From the NCBI GenBank assembly GCA_947590905.1, contig CANQCU010000017.1:1-34360 (forward strand): a stretch of 34,360 nt of DNA. The letters are read 5' to 3'. Below, one piece after another: positions 10,449-18,961 of this stretch (the stretch's first letter is position 1; every line of letters begins with the position of its first letter). The notes below the pieces were generated by a model. It had not been told where the DNA came from, did not search any database, and saw only the letters and a list, made by a program, of their open reading frames with translations. The DNA is from an uncultured Clostridia bacterium (GTDB lineage: Bacteria; Bacillota; Clostridia; TANB77; CAG-508). The position numbers were made by a program, and so were the translations under genes.

Positions 10449-10469
10449 ATCTATATTTACTCTTTATTT

Positions 10470-11435
10470 TTAAATATAATATTCTGGGTTGTATGATACA
10501 TTATTTATTCTTACTTCAAAATGTAAATGTGACCCATAAGATCTTCCTGTGTCTCCAACTTTTGCAATTACTTGTCCTTGTGAAACGTTATCTCCTACTT
10601 TTGCAATTAATGAACTGCAATGTCCATATAATGTTTGTACACCATTACCATGAGAAATTATAATGCAATATCCATATCCTCCATTATTGTATCCTGAATA
10701 AGTTACTGTTCCAGCAGCTGCTGCTTTTATTGATGTTCCTGTAGGAGCTCCAAAGTCTAATCCTTTATGATTGCTTCCCCATCTTGAACCAAATCTTGAA
10801 GTAATTGTTGCTGTTATTGGTTTTATAAATTTTATTCCAGCATCTTTAAATCCTGATCCCATAGATGCTAATCCTACGCTTCCACCACTTTTTGGTTTTA
10901 CTACTGGCTTTGCTTCATATAATTTATCTATTGCTGATGCAACTTCTGTTGTTTCACATTTTTCTGTAACATATTTTTTTTCTATTGATAACTTGTCTAC
11001 ATTATTACTATTTTTGTTTTTTAAGCCATTAACTATTTCTTCTGCTTCTTCAAATGTATTTACATATAGTTTTTCTTCATTATCTATTGCTACTGCATAA
11101 AAATTATAATATGTTATTCCTTGTGAAATTACTTTTTCATAAATTTCGTCATCATTTGTTTCTATTCCTCTTTTTAAGAAGCATAGTTTATATTCTGGTA
11201 CTTCATCAATTTGAACAAATGCTACATTGTCTCCTGTACCATTGTTCATGTATTCATATATTTTTGATTGTAGTGCTGCTCTATCTGCACTATATCCAAT
11301 TATTTCTCCCCCTAGTGATACGCTGTATATTGGTTTATATACACACATAACTATCGCAATTATTATTATACTACTAATTACAAATAGTGTTATAGCTTTT
11401 ATACTTGTCCTTAATCCGATTAATAATTTTCTCAT
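10470..11435 (-). CDS. M23-family (LytM-like) peptidoglycan endopeptidase
   Basis: A 321-residue membrane-anchored protein. An N-terminal membrane segment (about residues 13-33) is followed by a region with a G5/YabE-like flavour, then a C-terminal M23 zinc peptidase domain. Metal-binding residues are visible as SNHKGLDFGAPTG (HxxxD) and GSHLHFEVR (HLH), with GYCIIISHGNGVQTLYGHCS between them. Such enzymes cleave peptide bonds in peptidoglycan during division, growth or sporulation (SpoIIQ-like proteins share this fold). A catalytic rather than degenerate site is likely because all three metal ligands are present. The ribosome binding site AGGAGTG precedes the ATG. It lies directly upstream of lepB. 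Confidence 0.88.
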   Translation of the reverse strand: MRKLLIGLRTSIKAITLFVISSIIIIAIVMCVYKPIYSVSLGGEIIGYSADRAALQSKIYEYMNNGTGDNVAFVQIDEVPEYKLCFLKRGIETNDDEIYEKVISQGITYYNFYAVAIDNEEKLYVNTFEEAEEIVNGLKNKNSNNVDKLSIEKKYVTEKCETTEVASAIDKLYEAKPVVKPKSGGSVGLASMGSGFKDAGIKFIKPITATITSRFGSRWGSNHKGLDFGAPTGTSIKAAAAGTVTYSGYNNGGYGYCIIISHGNGVQTLYGHCSSLIAKVGDNVSQGQVIAKVGDTGRSYGSHLHFEVRINNVSYNPEYYI

Positions 11436-11615
11436 AATATTATCTTTAGCACTCCTTTGTAAATTTCGTTTTACCCTACGGATGAGCTATTTTTCATTTA
11501 CTATTAGATTTTACCTTAAATAGATAAATTATTCAATTTTTGTTTATTTTAGATTGCCTTATTTTTCTTTTATTTACTTTTATTTCCTCTCGTTTTCTCT
11601 CATTTTCTCTTGTTT

Positions 11616-12218
11616 TTAAAATTCATGTCTTCCTTCTAATGCTTTTGTTAAAGTTACTTCGTCCGTATACTCTAAATCTCCTCCAACTGGTATTCCATGT
11701 GCTATTCTAGTGACTTTTACTCCCATTGGTTTTAAGAGTTTTGATATGTACATTGCTGTTGCTTCTCCTTCAACTCTTGGATTTGTTGCAATTATTATTT
11801 CCTTAATTTCGCTGTTTTTTTGGATTCTTTCTAATAATTCTTTTATTTTTATTTCGTCTGGCCCTATTCCATTCATTGGTGATATTGATCCATGGAGTAC
11901 ATGGTATACTCCTTTAAATTCATGCGTTCTTTCCATTGCTATTATATCTTTTACGTCTTCAACAACACATATTATATTCTTATCTCTCTTAGGGCTTGAG
12001 CATATTGGACATGGATCAGTATCTGAAATATTAAAACATTCTGAGCAATATTTTAAATTTGCTTTGGCATTTGTTATTGCATTTATAAACTCTGTAACTT
12101 CCTCTTCACTTGCATCTAATATATGAAATGCTAACCTTACTGCCGTTTTATGTCCAATGCTTGGTAATTTTTCAAAACCTTCTATTAGTTTTTCTATTGA
12201 TGGTGAATAGTATGACAT
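11616..12218 (-). CDS. recR: Recombination protein RecR
   Basis: RecR acts with RecO/RecF to load RecA at gaps. The 200-residue protein has the N-terminal helix-hairpin-helix ([19 protein letters not shown]), a four-cysteine zinc finger ([16 protein letters not shown]), the Toprim domain beginning [16 protein letters not shown], and the C-terminal [24 protein letters not shown] segment. Length matches the family. It starts 20 bases after the ybaB stop and is the last gene of the conserved dnaX-ybaB-recR operon. No CGG is in frame. Confidence 0.97.
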   Translation of the reverse strand: MSYYSPSIEKLIEGFEKLPSIGHKTAVRLAFHILDASEEEVTEFINAITNAKANLKYCSECFNISDTDPCPICSSPKRDKNIICVVEDVKDIIAMERTHEFKGVYHVLHGSISPMNGIGPDEIKIKELLERIQKNSEIKEIIIATNPRVEGEATAMYISKLLKPMGVKVTRIAHGIPVGGDLEYTDEVTLTKALEGRHEF

Positions 12219-12238
12219 ATTATTCCCTTTCTTTTATA

Positions 12239-12580
12239 CTACATTAAACCTGGTATATTGTATTTCCCAAAGCTTGCATTTTGCGCTACGTCTACCTTTT
12301 TCAAAGCTTCATTTACACATGTTAAAATTAAGTCTTCAAGCATTTCTACATCATCTGGATCTACTACATCTTTTTGTATTTTTATTTCTTTTATTTCTTT
12401 TGCCCCTGTTACTCTTACTGTTACTGCTCCTCCTCCAGCTGTTGCATCAAATTCTTTTGCTGTTAATTCTTCTTGTGATTTTTCCATGTCTGCTTGCATT
12501 TTTTTTGCTTCTTTCATTAGTTTGTTAATGTTCATTCCTCCAAAGCTTGCTCCTCCTGGAAATCCTCCTCTTTTTGACAT
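12239..12580 (-). CDS. ybaB: YbaB/EbfC nucleoid-associated protein
   Basis: A 113-residue DNA-binding protein of the YbaB/EbfC family, usually encoded between dnaX and recR as it is here. The core NINKLMKEAKKMQADMEKSQ coiled segment, the GGGAVTVRVTGAKEIKEIKI strand region and a C-terminal helix ending near NIPGLM match the family, including a Gly/Phe-rich N terminus. The ribosome binding site GGAGGA precedes the ATG. Its exact role, nucleoid organisation or recombination support, is not settled for the family. Confidence 0.95.
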   Translation of the reverse strand: MSKRGGFPGGASFGGMNINKLMKEAKKMQADMEKSQEELTAKEFDATAGGGAVTVRVTGAKEIKEIKIQKDVVDPDDVEMLEDLILTCVNEALKKVDVAQNASFGKYNIPGLM

Positions 12581-12663
12581 ATATCTTCCTCCTATCTAAA
12601 TTTTTAATATTTTCTTTTTATATATTTTAAATTGCTTATCTATTAAACTTATAATACATTAAG

Positions 12664-14410
12664 TTATTCTTCTATAAAGTTTATTGGTATATCTAACGAA
12701 TCTAAATCACTTATTTCTTCTATTTTTTTAGGCGCTTCGTCTATTTGTACTTTTGGTGATTTATCATTTGCTTGTGTAGTATTACTTCTTGCTACATTAC
12801 TTGCGTCTTGAAGTTTTATATGCATTTCCTTTCCACATAATATTGATACTTCTTTTGTTAGTATACTCATGTTTTCTGGTTTTTGCAATAGTTCTTTTCT
12901 AAATGAATTTAGTCCATTATTAAATCTTATTTCTACTGTCATATCATTTACTTCTACCGCATCTGTATTTATTAGGTTTGCATATAACATAACTTTACCT
13001 TGTCTTTTTAAGTCATCTAAAACGTTTTGCCAATTTGTAATTTGTATGCCATCCGCTAGTTTCGTTAATTTTTCTGTTTTTGCTTCTTTTCTTTGTGCTG
13101 TTTCAGATTTTATTTCTTTACTTGTTCCTTCCATCTTTGCTTCATATTTTGGTTTTTCCATGGCACTTGCATTTGATTCTTCTAAGCTATTTACATTTAC
13201 TCTTTCTTTAACATCTACATTATTTTTTTCATATAAACTTGAATTGTTTTGTTTATTAGTATTTATCTTTATATTTCCTTCTGATATTTGTTTCTCTATT
13301 TTCGCAATTCGTTCTTCTAAACTTAATGTATCATTTTTTGCACATAATTTTATTATTTCTGTTTCAAATATTATTGTTTTTTGTGATGACCATTTTATTT
13401 TGTTTTCTAGTTCTGATAATTTATATATAATATTTATTAACTCTTCTTTTGTTGTTTTTTCAGAAGTTTCTGCTATTTGTTTTATTTCTTCTTCACTATA
13501 TATATCATTTTTCTTGCTTACTTTATACATAAGAATATCTTTTGTATGCTTTATCATTTCCCATAGAAAGTTCCCTAAATCTTTTCCTTCGTCTAGTACT
13601 TCATTCATTGCATTTAACGAACTTTCAATATCTTTATCTATTATTCCCTTTATTATATTATGAACATATGTAAACTTTGGAATTCCTACTAGATCTTTTA
13701 TTTTGTTTTCATCTACACTTGTTTCTCCATCTTGAATGCACCTTTCTAAAATGCTAAGTGCATCTCTTGCTGCACCTTCTGATAGGTTTGCTATTAAATT
13801 TAAAGCCCCTTCTGTAACTGTTAGATTACTTTCCTTACAAATTATTTTCATTCTTTTTATTAAATCTGCATTTGAAATTTTTTTGAAGTCAAATCTTTGG
13901 CATCTTGAAAGTATTGTTGGAAGTAGCTTCTGCGGTTCTGTTGTTGCGAGTATAAATTTTACATGTTCTGGTGGTTCTTCTAGTGTTTTCAAAAGTGCAT
14001 TAAATGCTCCTGGTGAAAGCATATGTACCTCATCTATTATATATACTCTATATTTTGCAAGTGTAGGTAAAAAGTTTATTTTTTCTTTTATACTCCTAAT
14101 ATCATCTACACTATTATTTGATGCAGCATCCATTTCTACTACATCTGTAAGCCTTCCGTTCTAATGAAGCCTTGCATATTTCACACTCATTACAAGGTTC
14201 TCCGTCTTTTGGGTTTAAGCAATTTATTGCTCTTGCAAGTATTTTTGCAGTAGATGTTTTTCCTGTACCTCTTCCTCCTGTTAGCAAATATGCATGTCCA
14301 ACTCTTCCTGATTTTATTTGATTTTTTAGTGTTTGTACAATATGATCTTGTCCAACTATTTCACTAAAATTCTTTGGTCTAAATTTTCTATATAGTGCTG
14401 TATATGCCAT
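12664..14410 (-). CDS. dnaX: DNA polymerase III subunit gamma/tau, joined across a +1 shift at CGGA
   Basis: DnaX is the ATPase of the clamp loader and is essential for replication. The first frame (from 14410) carries the N terminus MAYTALYRKFRPKNFSEIVG, the Walker A GGRGTGKTSTAK, and most of the zinc module (CLNPKDGEPCNECEIC). It breaks after KASLE at an in-frame CGG (CGGA, 14155-14158). The +1 frame resumes RLTDVVEMDAASNNSVDDIR, then Walker B (VYIIDEVHMLS) and the sensor/lid and C-terminal tau-like regions. Joined length is 581 aa. The family usually has EGR at the joint, so glycine fits. This is not the classical dnaX -1 slippery site, which lies far downstream. Because the gene is essential, passage through CGGA must be efficient. 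Confidence 0.95.
14155..14158 (-). other. +1 frameshift site CGGA in dnaX
   Basis: The context is TTA - GAA - CGGA - AGG - CTT - ACA. Skipping C gives LEGRLT, matching the glycine usually found before RL.DV in DnaX. Confidence 0.92.
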
Positions 14411-14429
14411 TTGCTTTTCCCCCCTTTAA

Positions 14430-14557
14430 ACAAATCTAACTTCTCCGTGGAAAGCAACTTCCACATAAAAGGTTCTACTTATCGCTGCTTCCTTCCGGAC
14501 CTGACGAGATTCGTAAATTTTTATTGAAAATTACTTTCCACGCAAAAGTTAGATTTT
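14430..14557 (-). ncRNA. ffs: Signal recognition particle RNA (small bacterial type)
   Basis: The minus strand carries the SRP RNA apical signature GTCAGGTCCGGAAGGAAGCA. The two ends pair as AATCTAACTT / AAGTTAGATT and CGTGGAAAG / CTTTCCACG, giving the rod shape expected. It lies just upstream of dnaX, as in Bacillus and many Clostridia. The ends are set by the closing helix and the promoter and are approximate. Confidence 0.93.
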
Positions 14558-14561
14558 CTAT

Positions 14562-14590
14562 ATTATATACTGTTTTTTCGTTTTTTACAA
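14562..14590 (-). promoter_or_regulatory. Promoter of the SRP RNA
   Basis: On the minus strand TTGTAA (14585-14590) and TATAAT (14562-14567) are separated by 17 bp, placing the start at about 14555, the first base of the SRP RNA closing stem. dnaX may also be read from here, as no clear terminator separates them. Confidence 0.75.
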
Positions 14591-14667
14591 TAATTTTCTA
14601 ATTTCTTTTGAAAATTATTTAACTAAAATTTTAGTTCCTTTTTTCAAAATATCATTAAGCATTTTAA

Positions 14668-15412
14668 TTAACTTCTCTTAAATATTATATCAGAGAAATC
14701 TTTTTTTTCATAATTTGTTGTTCCTGATGTAATTACATCTCCTATTGGTAATTCTAATGTTACTGTTCCTGTAAATTTTGTTTCTGAAACAAGTTCTATT
14801 GTAATATCAAAACTTACTTTGCATTTTATATCTTCATTTGTCAATCCTGCTTTTGAAAGTATTGTCCCATCATGTTGTATTTGTTCATCATCTGATGAAT
14901 ATTCTCCGTAAATTAGTATTAACATATCTAAATGATATAACTCCACCTTGATTTGCAATTGTTCTTTCTTTTAAGTTAGTTTCTTCGTCTCCTTTAAATT
15001 GTAGATTGTCTTTTATTAAATATTCATCTTTGTATTCATATGTAGTATCTCTACTACTACTTATCATATATGCTACTATTTCTCCTTTTATTGGTTTTTC
15101 TTCTACTTTTAAGTTTTCTATTATTACTTTTTTTATTATTTCTGTTTCTTTATAATTTTTATTTTTTGATATTGTTAAAAAAATATCATTGTATTGAGTT
15201 AAATTGAAGTTCCAAGTTTTTTCTCCTTCTATGTCTTTTCCTTCTGCTGTACTAACTACTACTAATTGTGTTAGTTCAAATGGCATATTATCTTCGCCTT
15301 CGACTTCATATTTTAATATCAAAAGGCATACTATTGTTACTATTAGCGCTATTATAAATAATGCTATAAAAAAATATATTATTTTTCTAAATTTTAAACC
15401 TAAGTCTTCCAA
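14668..15412 (-). CDS. Membrane-anchored protein of unknown function, joined across a +1 shift at CGGA
   Basis: I do not recognise a family. The first frame has an N-terminal membrane segment (about residues 11-33) followed by a predicted extracytoplasmic, beta-rich domain with no cysteine. It breaks at an in-frame CGG (CGGA, 14905-14908) after VISFRYVNTNL. The +1 frame continues EYSSDDEQIQHDGTILSKAG and ends after TNYEKKDFSDIIFKRS, giving 247 aa. The acidic EYSSDDEQIQHDG stretch followed by alternating beta-like segments reads as one domain, which supports the join. It lies between tadA and the SRP RNA. Confidence 0.7.
14905..14908 (-). other. +1 frameshift site CGGA in the 14668-15412 gene
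   Basis: The context is AAT - TTA - CGGA - GAA - TAT - TCA. The zero frame stops within a few codons. Confidence 0.82.
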
Positions 15413-15439
15413 TTTTTTTCCTTTCTAAGTTTTTATATA

Positions 15440-15880
15440 TTATTTTTTTATTGTTCTTAAATATTTAAAAAAGTCTTTTAGTATTTTTTCACATTCTTCT
15501 TGCATAATGCCTGTCTCATATTCTACTTTATGATTAAATTTATAATCTTCAAATAAATTTAATATTGAACCACATGCTCCTGTTTTTGGATCTTTAGTTC
15601 CTATGTATATTTTTTTTATTCTTGAATTTATTATTGCTCCTGCGCACATTGTACATGGTTCAAGTGTAACATACATCTCACAATCTTCTAATCTCCATGC
15701 ATTTAACTTTTTGCTTGCCTTTTGTATTGCAATTATTTCTGCATGCTTTGTTGTATCATTCTTTGTCTCTTTTAGATTATGAGCTCTAGCAATTATTTCT
15801 CCATCCTTTACAATAACAGCTCCTACTGGTACTTCTAATTTTTTATATGCTTTTTTTGCTTCTTTTAAAGCTTCTATCAT
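15440..15880 (-). CDS. tadA: tRNA-specific adenosine deaminase
   Basis: TadA deaminates A34 to inosine in tRNA-Arg(ACG). The inosine anticodon then reads CGU, CGC and CGA, but not CGG, which bears directly on the CGG frameshifts here. The catalytic zinc site is complete: HAE at residues 46-48 and PCTMC at 75-79. Length is 146 aa, slightly short at the N terminus compared with many homologs. It starts 39 bases after tRNA-Arg(CCU), apparently in the same transcript. It is followed by the membrane protein gene, the SRP RNA and dnaX, as in Bacillus-like gene order. Confidence 0.95.
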   Translation of the reverse strand: MIEALKEAKKAYKKLEVPVGAVIVKDGEIIARAHNLKETKNDTTKHAEIIAIQKASKKLNAWRLEDCEMYVTLEPCTMCAGAIINSRIKKIYIGTKDPKTGACGSILNLFEDYKFNHKVEYETGIMQEECEKILKDFFKYLRTIKK

Positions 15881-15918
15881 ATATTTTTCTTCTATTTTAT
15901 TTGCTCTCCTTTATTTCT

Positions 15919-15994
<76 letters not shown>

Positions 15995-16015
15995 ATATAC
16001 CTTAAACTGATAATT

Positions 16016-16044
16016 ATTTTATTAAAATTTACTTAGCTTGTCAA
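16016..16044 (-). promoter_or_regulatory. Promoter of tRNA-Arg(CCU) and tadA
   Basis: On the minus strand TTGACA (16039-16044) and TAAAAT (16016-16021) are 17 bp apart, about 22 bases upstream of the tRNA. Confidence 0.7.
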
Positions 16045-16100
16045 TAGATTACCGAAATCTTAATTTATTGTTAATATTGATTGTTATGTAAATTAAAGTA

Positions 16101-16129
16101 TTGACGAATTTATTTCTATGATATAAAAT
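16101..16129 (+). promoter_or_regulatory. Promoter of galU
   Basis: TTGACG (16101-16106) and TAAAAT (16124-16129) are 17 bp apart and about 35 bases upstream of the galU start. Confidence 0.65.
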
Positions 16130-16169
16130 GGGTGTATCATTTTATTTTACAAAATAAGGAGGAAACACT

Positions 16170-17039
16170 ATGGGCGTAAGAAAAGCTGTAATACCAATCG
16201 CTGGTTTTGCAACAAGATTTTTACCTGCATGTAAAGCTGTTCCAAAATGTATGCTTACTATTTTGGATAAACCAATTATACAATACATAGTTGATGAAGC
16301 AGTTGAATCTGGTATTGAAGAAATTGTCATGGTAATAGGAAGAAAAAAAGATGTAGTACAAGATTATTTTACAGAAGATAATGAACTTAGAGATTTTTTA
16401 ATTGAAAGAAATAAAGAAAAGTTTATTCCTCAAGTCACTAATTTATCAAGAGGTGCAAAAATACATTTCATTGAGCAAGCTGGTGGTGCAAAAGGGTTAG
16501 GCCACGCTATATATCAAGCAAAAGATATAATAGGTAATGAGCCTTTTGCTATTCTTTATGGAGATGTTGTTTTCCATGGAGAAAAACCTTGTTTAAAAGA
16601 AATTATTGAAAAACATGAAGAATGTGGCGGTTCTGTAATCGGTGTTGAAAAAGTTGACTGGAAAGATGTTCCAAAATATGGTAACGTTTCTGGAGTTCAA
16701 ATTTCTGAGGGATTCTATAGAGCTGAAAAATTACAAGAAAAACCTCAAATTGAAGAAACAAAATCTAATTTGGCTATTTCTGATAGACATGTTTTAATGC
16801 CAGAAATTTTTGACTATTTAGCAACTACAAAACCTGGTAAGGGTGGAGAAATTCAAGTTACTGATGCTTATAATGCTATGGTAAATACTAAAGAGGGTGT
16901 TTATGCTTATGATTATAAGAGCAAAAGATTCGATTCAGGAGATAAACTTGGATTCGTAATGGCTGCTGTTGATGAAACTCTAAATAGACCTGAATTAAGA
17001 GAACCTTTCATTAAATTCTTAAAAGGCTTAGATATATAA
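16170..17039 (+). CDS. galU: UTP-glucose-1-phosphate uridylyltransferase
   Basis: GalU makes UDP-glucose from UTP and glucose-1-phosphate. The N-terminal nucleotide-binding signature is GFATRFLPACKAVPKCML, followed by LDKPIIQYIVDEAVESGIEE, the metal/sugar region ILYGDVVF, and the C-terminal KGGEIQVTDAYNAM block. Length 289 aa is normal. TAAGGAGG precedes the ATG. UDP-glucose is the donor of the diacylglycerol glycosyltransferase at 8276-9401, so the two may serve the same glycolipid pathway, although they are not co-transcribed. It is one of few plus-strand genes and is closed by a strong terminator. No CGG is in frame. Confidence 0.96.
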   Translation: MGVRKAVIPIAGFATRFLPACKAVPKCMLTILDKPIIQYIVDEAVESGIEEIVMVIGRKKDVVQDYFTEDNELRDFLIERNKEKFIPQVTNLSRGAKIHFIEQAGGAKGLGHAIYQAKDIIGNEPFAILYGDVVFHGEKPCLKEIIEKHEECGGSVIGVEKVDWKDVPKYGNVSGVQISEGFYRAEKLQEKPQIEETKSNLAISDRHVLMPEIFDYLATTKPGKGGEIQVTDAYNAMVNTKEGVYAYDYKSKRFDSGDKLGFVMAAVDETLNRPELREPFIKFLKGLDI

Positions 17040-17048
17040 GTATTAATA

Positions 17049-17092
17049 AAAAAAGAATATTTTACCATTTAATTGGTAAAATATTCTTTTTA
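17049..17092. terminator. Bidirectional terminator between galU and the 17138 gene
   Basis: A near-perfect stem (AAAAAGAATATTTTACCA with its complement) closes a six-base loop, with T runs on both strands. It serves convergent galU and the minus-strand gene ending at 17138. Confidence 0.9.
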
Positions 17093-17137
17093 GTTTAGTC
17101 AAAATACTTCTTAGTTTAAGCTTTTATTCTTTTATCT

Positions 17138-18823
17138 TTATCCATATATATTTATTGAATTAACTAAACCTGTTATTTCGTTTATATTACAAACTATTGT
17201 GTATGTTTTTGCTACATCTATTTGACTAATCAAATTAGTTAATGCTGTTTCATCTGAGCTACCATTGATAGTAACTATTTTATTAGGGTTTGATGAATTA
17301 TTTGCTATTACTCTTGATATTAATGCTTTTGTGTATACTCCTGTTTGAGCTCCTTGGTAGTTTGTAAATACAACATTAAATGCTTCTATTTCTTGTTCTG
17401 TTGTTATTTGTTGTGCATTATTTATCATTTGATTTGTCATATTTGCAGTAAACATAGCATATAATCCAATTGGTGTTGCATATATTAATGGATTATCTCC
17501 ATTTGTCACACCTAAACTTTGCATTTGATTTGTATATACTTTTGCAAATTGACTTTGAATTATTGTAACTAAATCTTGTAAATATTGTGCATCACAATCA
17601 TTTAATATTACTGCTGTGTTTGAATTTAAATCTGCTACTTCTACTGTATCTACAAATGTCTTTGTTGTATCTAATGTGTAATCATATCCTATTTCTTGTA
17701 TATCGTCTTCTTCTTGATTTTCGAATAAAATGCTAAACTTATATTGTTCTGATGCATTTGAGGCATTTAGATTTGCATAAGTTGCACTAAAATTAATATT
17801 TCCCGTTACTTCTGAATCTTCTTCTGATTCTGAAGCACTTTCAATTTTAGCACCTACATTATACATAATTTTATTTTCATTTTCTGCTTTAGACATTTCT
17901 ATTGTAATTTTTTCTTCATCTGCTACTAAATTTATAATTAGTCCATTTGGTGTGGTTTGTATTGTTATCTCTGGCGCATCTTCAATTATTAGCTTAACTG
18001 TTCCTTGTTTATTTACAACAATTTGTATAAATGTATCTGTTGTTGCATTTGTAATGTCTAAATTTTCTAATAATGCATCTATTTGATTTTTATTTTCTTC
18101 TGGAATTAAGCTACTTGTTTTTAATTCTCCTAAAATTGCTTGCATAATTGTCAAGATTTCTTGTTCATTTAAAGTTAATGCAAAACTGTTATCATCTATT
18201 TTAGAGAAATTTGTTTCTTTTACATTGTTTAATAATACTTGTTTGCATTTTTCTAATTCTGCTTTAATTTCCTCTGTACTTATTCTTTCTTCTAATTTAG
18301 AAAGTTCGTCTATACCTTCTACTGTAATTCCTAATTTAGATAGTAAGTCATCTAGTCTATCTAAATCTACAGCTAGATATTTTTTTATGATAAGTTCTGA
18401 TGTTATACCTGCCATATTTCCTACTTTTCTATATTCTAATGGGAAACTTATATCGTCTGTGTAATTTAATTGTATATTTTGTTCTTTTATATCATTTACT
18501 TTATCTGTTTTTCCAGAAAATGTAATATTTAAGTTATTTACTTTAGATAAATCTACTCCTATTTCTTCTGGCATTGTTACATTTACTGTTAATTTTCCAT
18601 TATTTTCATATGGCGTTGTTTCTAATTTCTGGAAGTAATTTGATACTTTTTCACTTTCAAAATTTTGAATTTTTTCTACTACTTGTCCCATATATTTGTA
18701 AAATAATTGCTCATCTGTTTTAAAGATATCTGTTTTGAAGTAAGCAAAAGCTCCTCCTCCTAAGACTAATAATAAAATTGCAACAATAATTAATACTATT
18801 ATTAATATTTTTTTGCTTTTCAT
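17138..18823 (-). CDS. Large membrane-anchored extracytoplasmic protein of unknown function
   Basis: A 561-residue protein with one N-terminal membrane segment (about residues 5-29, rich in I/L/V, then GGGAFAYF) and a long extracytoplasmic part of alternating beta-strand-like segments. It is acidic and lysine-rich and includes an EESDSE-like stretch. It resembles Clostridia proteins annotated as DUF6583-like or LolA-like, but I cannot assign a function. GGGGGA precedes the ATG. The gene stands alone between the galU terminator and a hairpin after the FtsX-type permease. No CGG is in frame over 561 codons. Confidence 0.8.
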   Translation of the reverse strand: MKSKKILIIVLIIVAILLLVLGGGAFAYFKTDIFKTDEQLFYKYMGQVVEKIQNFESEKVSNYFQKLETTPYENNGKLTVNVTMPEEIGVDLSKVNNLNITFSGKTDKVNDIKEQNIQLNYTDDISFPLEYRKVGNMAGITSELIIKKYLAVDLDRLDDLLSKLGITVEGIDELSKLEERISTEEIKAELEKCKQVLLNNVKETNFSKIDDNSFALTLNEQEILTIMQAILGELKTSSLIPEENKNQIDALLENLDITNATTDTFIQIVVNKQGTVKLIIEDAPEITIQTTPNGLIINLVADEEKITIEMSKAENENKIMYNVGAKIESASESEEDSEVTGNINFSATYANLNASNASEQYKFSILFENQEEDDIQEIGYDYTLDTTKTFVDTVEVADLNSNTAVILNDCDAQYLQDLVTIIQSQFAKVYTNQMQSLGVTNGDNPLIYATPIGLYAMFTANMTNQMINNAQQITTEQEIEAFNVVFTNYQGAQTGVYTKALISRVIANNSSNPNKIVTINGSSDETALTNLISQIDVAKTYTIVCNINEITGLVNSINIYG

Positions 18824-18927
18824 CTTTTTCCCCCTCTTTTAATCTATAAAGATTTATGTTTATATATTATCACATTGTTTTATTTTAGTCCATATTTTTA
18901 ATACAGTTTTTTTGTGAAATATTTTTT

Positions 18928-18958
18928 TGGGGCATGAGTTTTACTCATACCCCAAATA
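18928..18958. other. Hairpin downstream of the FtsX-type permease
   Basis: TTGGGG-C-ATGAG pairs with CTCAT-A-CCCCAA. On the minus strand it is followed by A-rich rather than T-rich sequence, so it is an mRNA-end hairpin more than a classical terminator. Confidence 0.5.
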
Positions 18959-18961
18959 TAA

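Noticed and set aside
10415..10663. Plus-strand ORFs opposite minus-strand genes, rich in Leu/Phe/Ile/Tyr
   Set aside because: Typical shadows of AT-rich genes on the other strand: no ribosome binding sites, low-complexity translation, and opposite well-supported coding regions.
14155..14158. Classical programmed -1 frameshift of dnaX making a short gamma subunit
   Set aside because: The break is near residue 85, inside the ATPase domain, and is +1 at CGGA. The known dnaX signal is a -1 A-rich heptamer far downstream.
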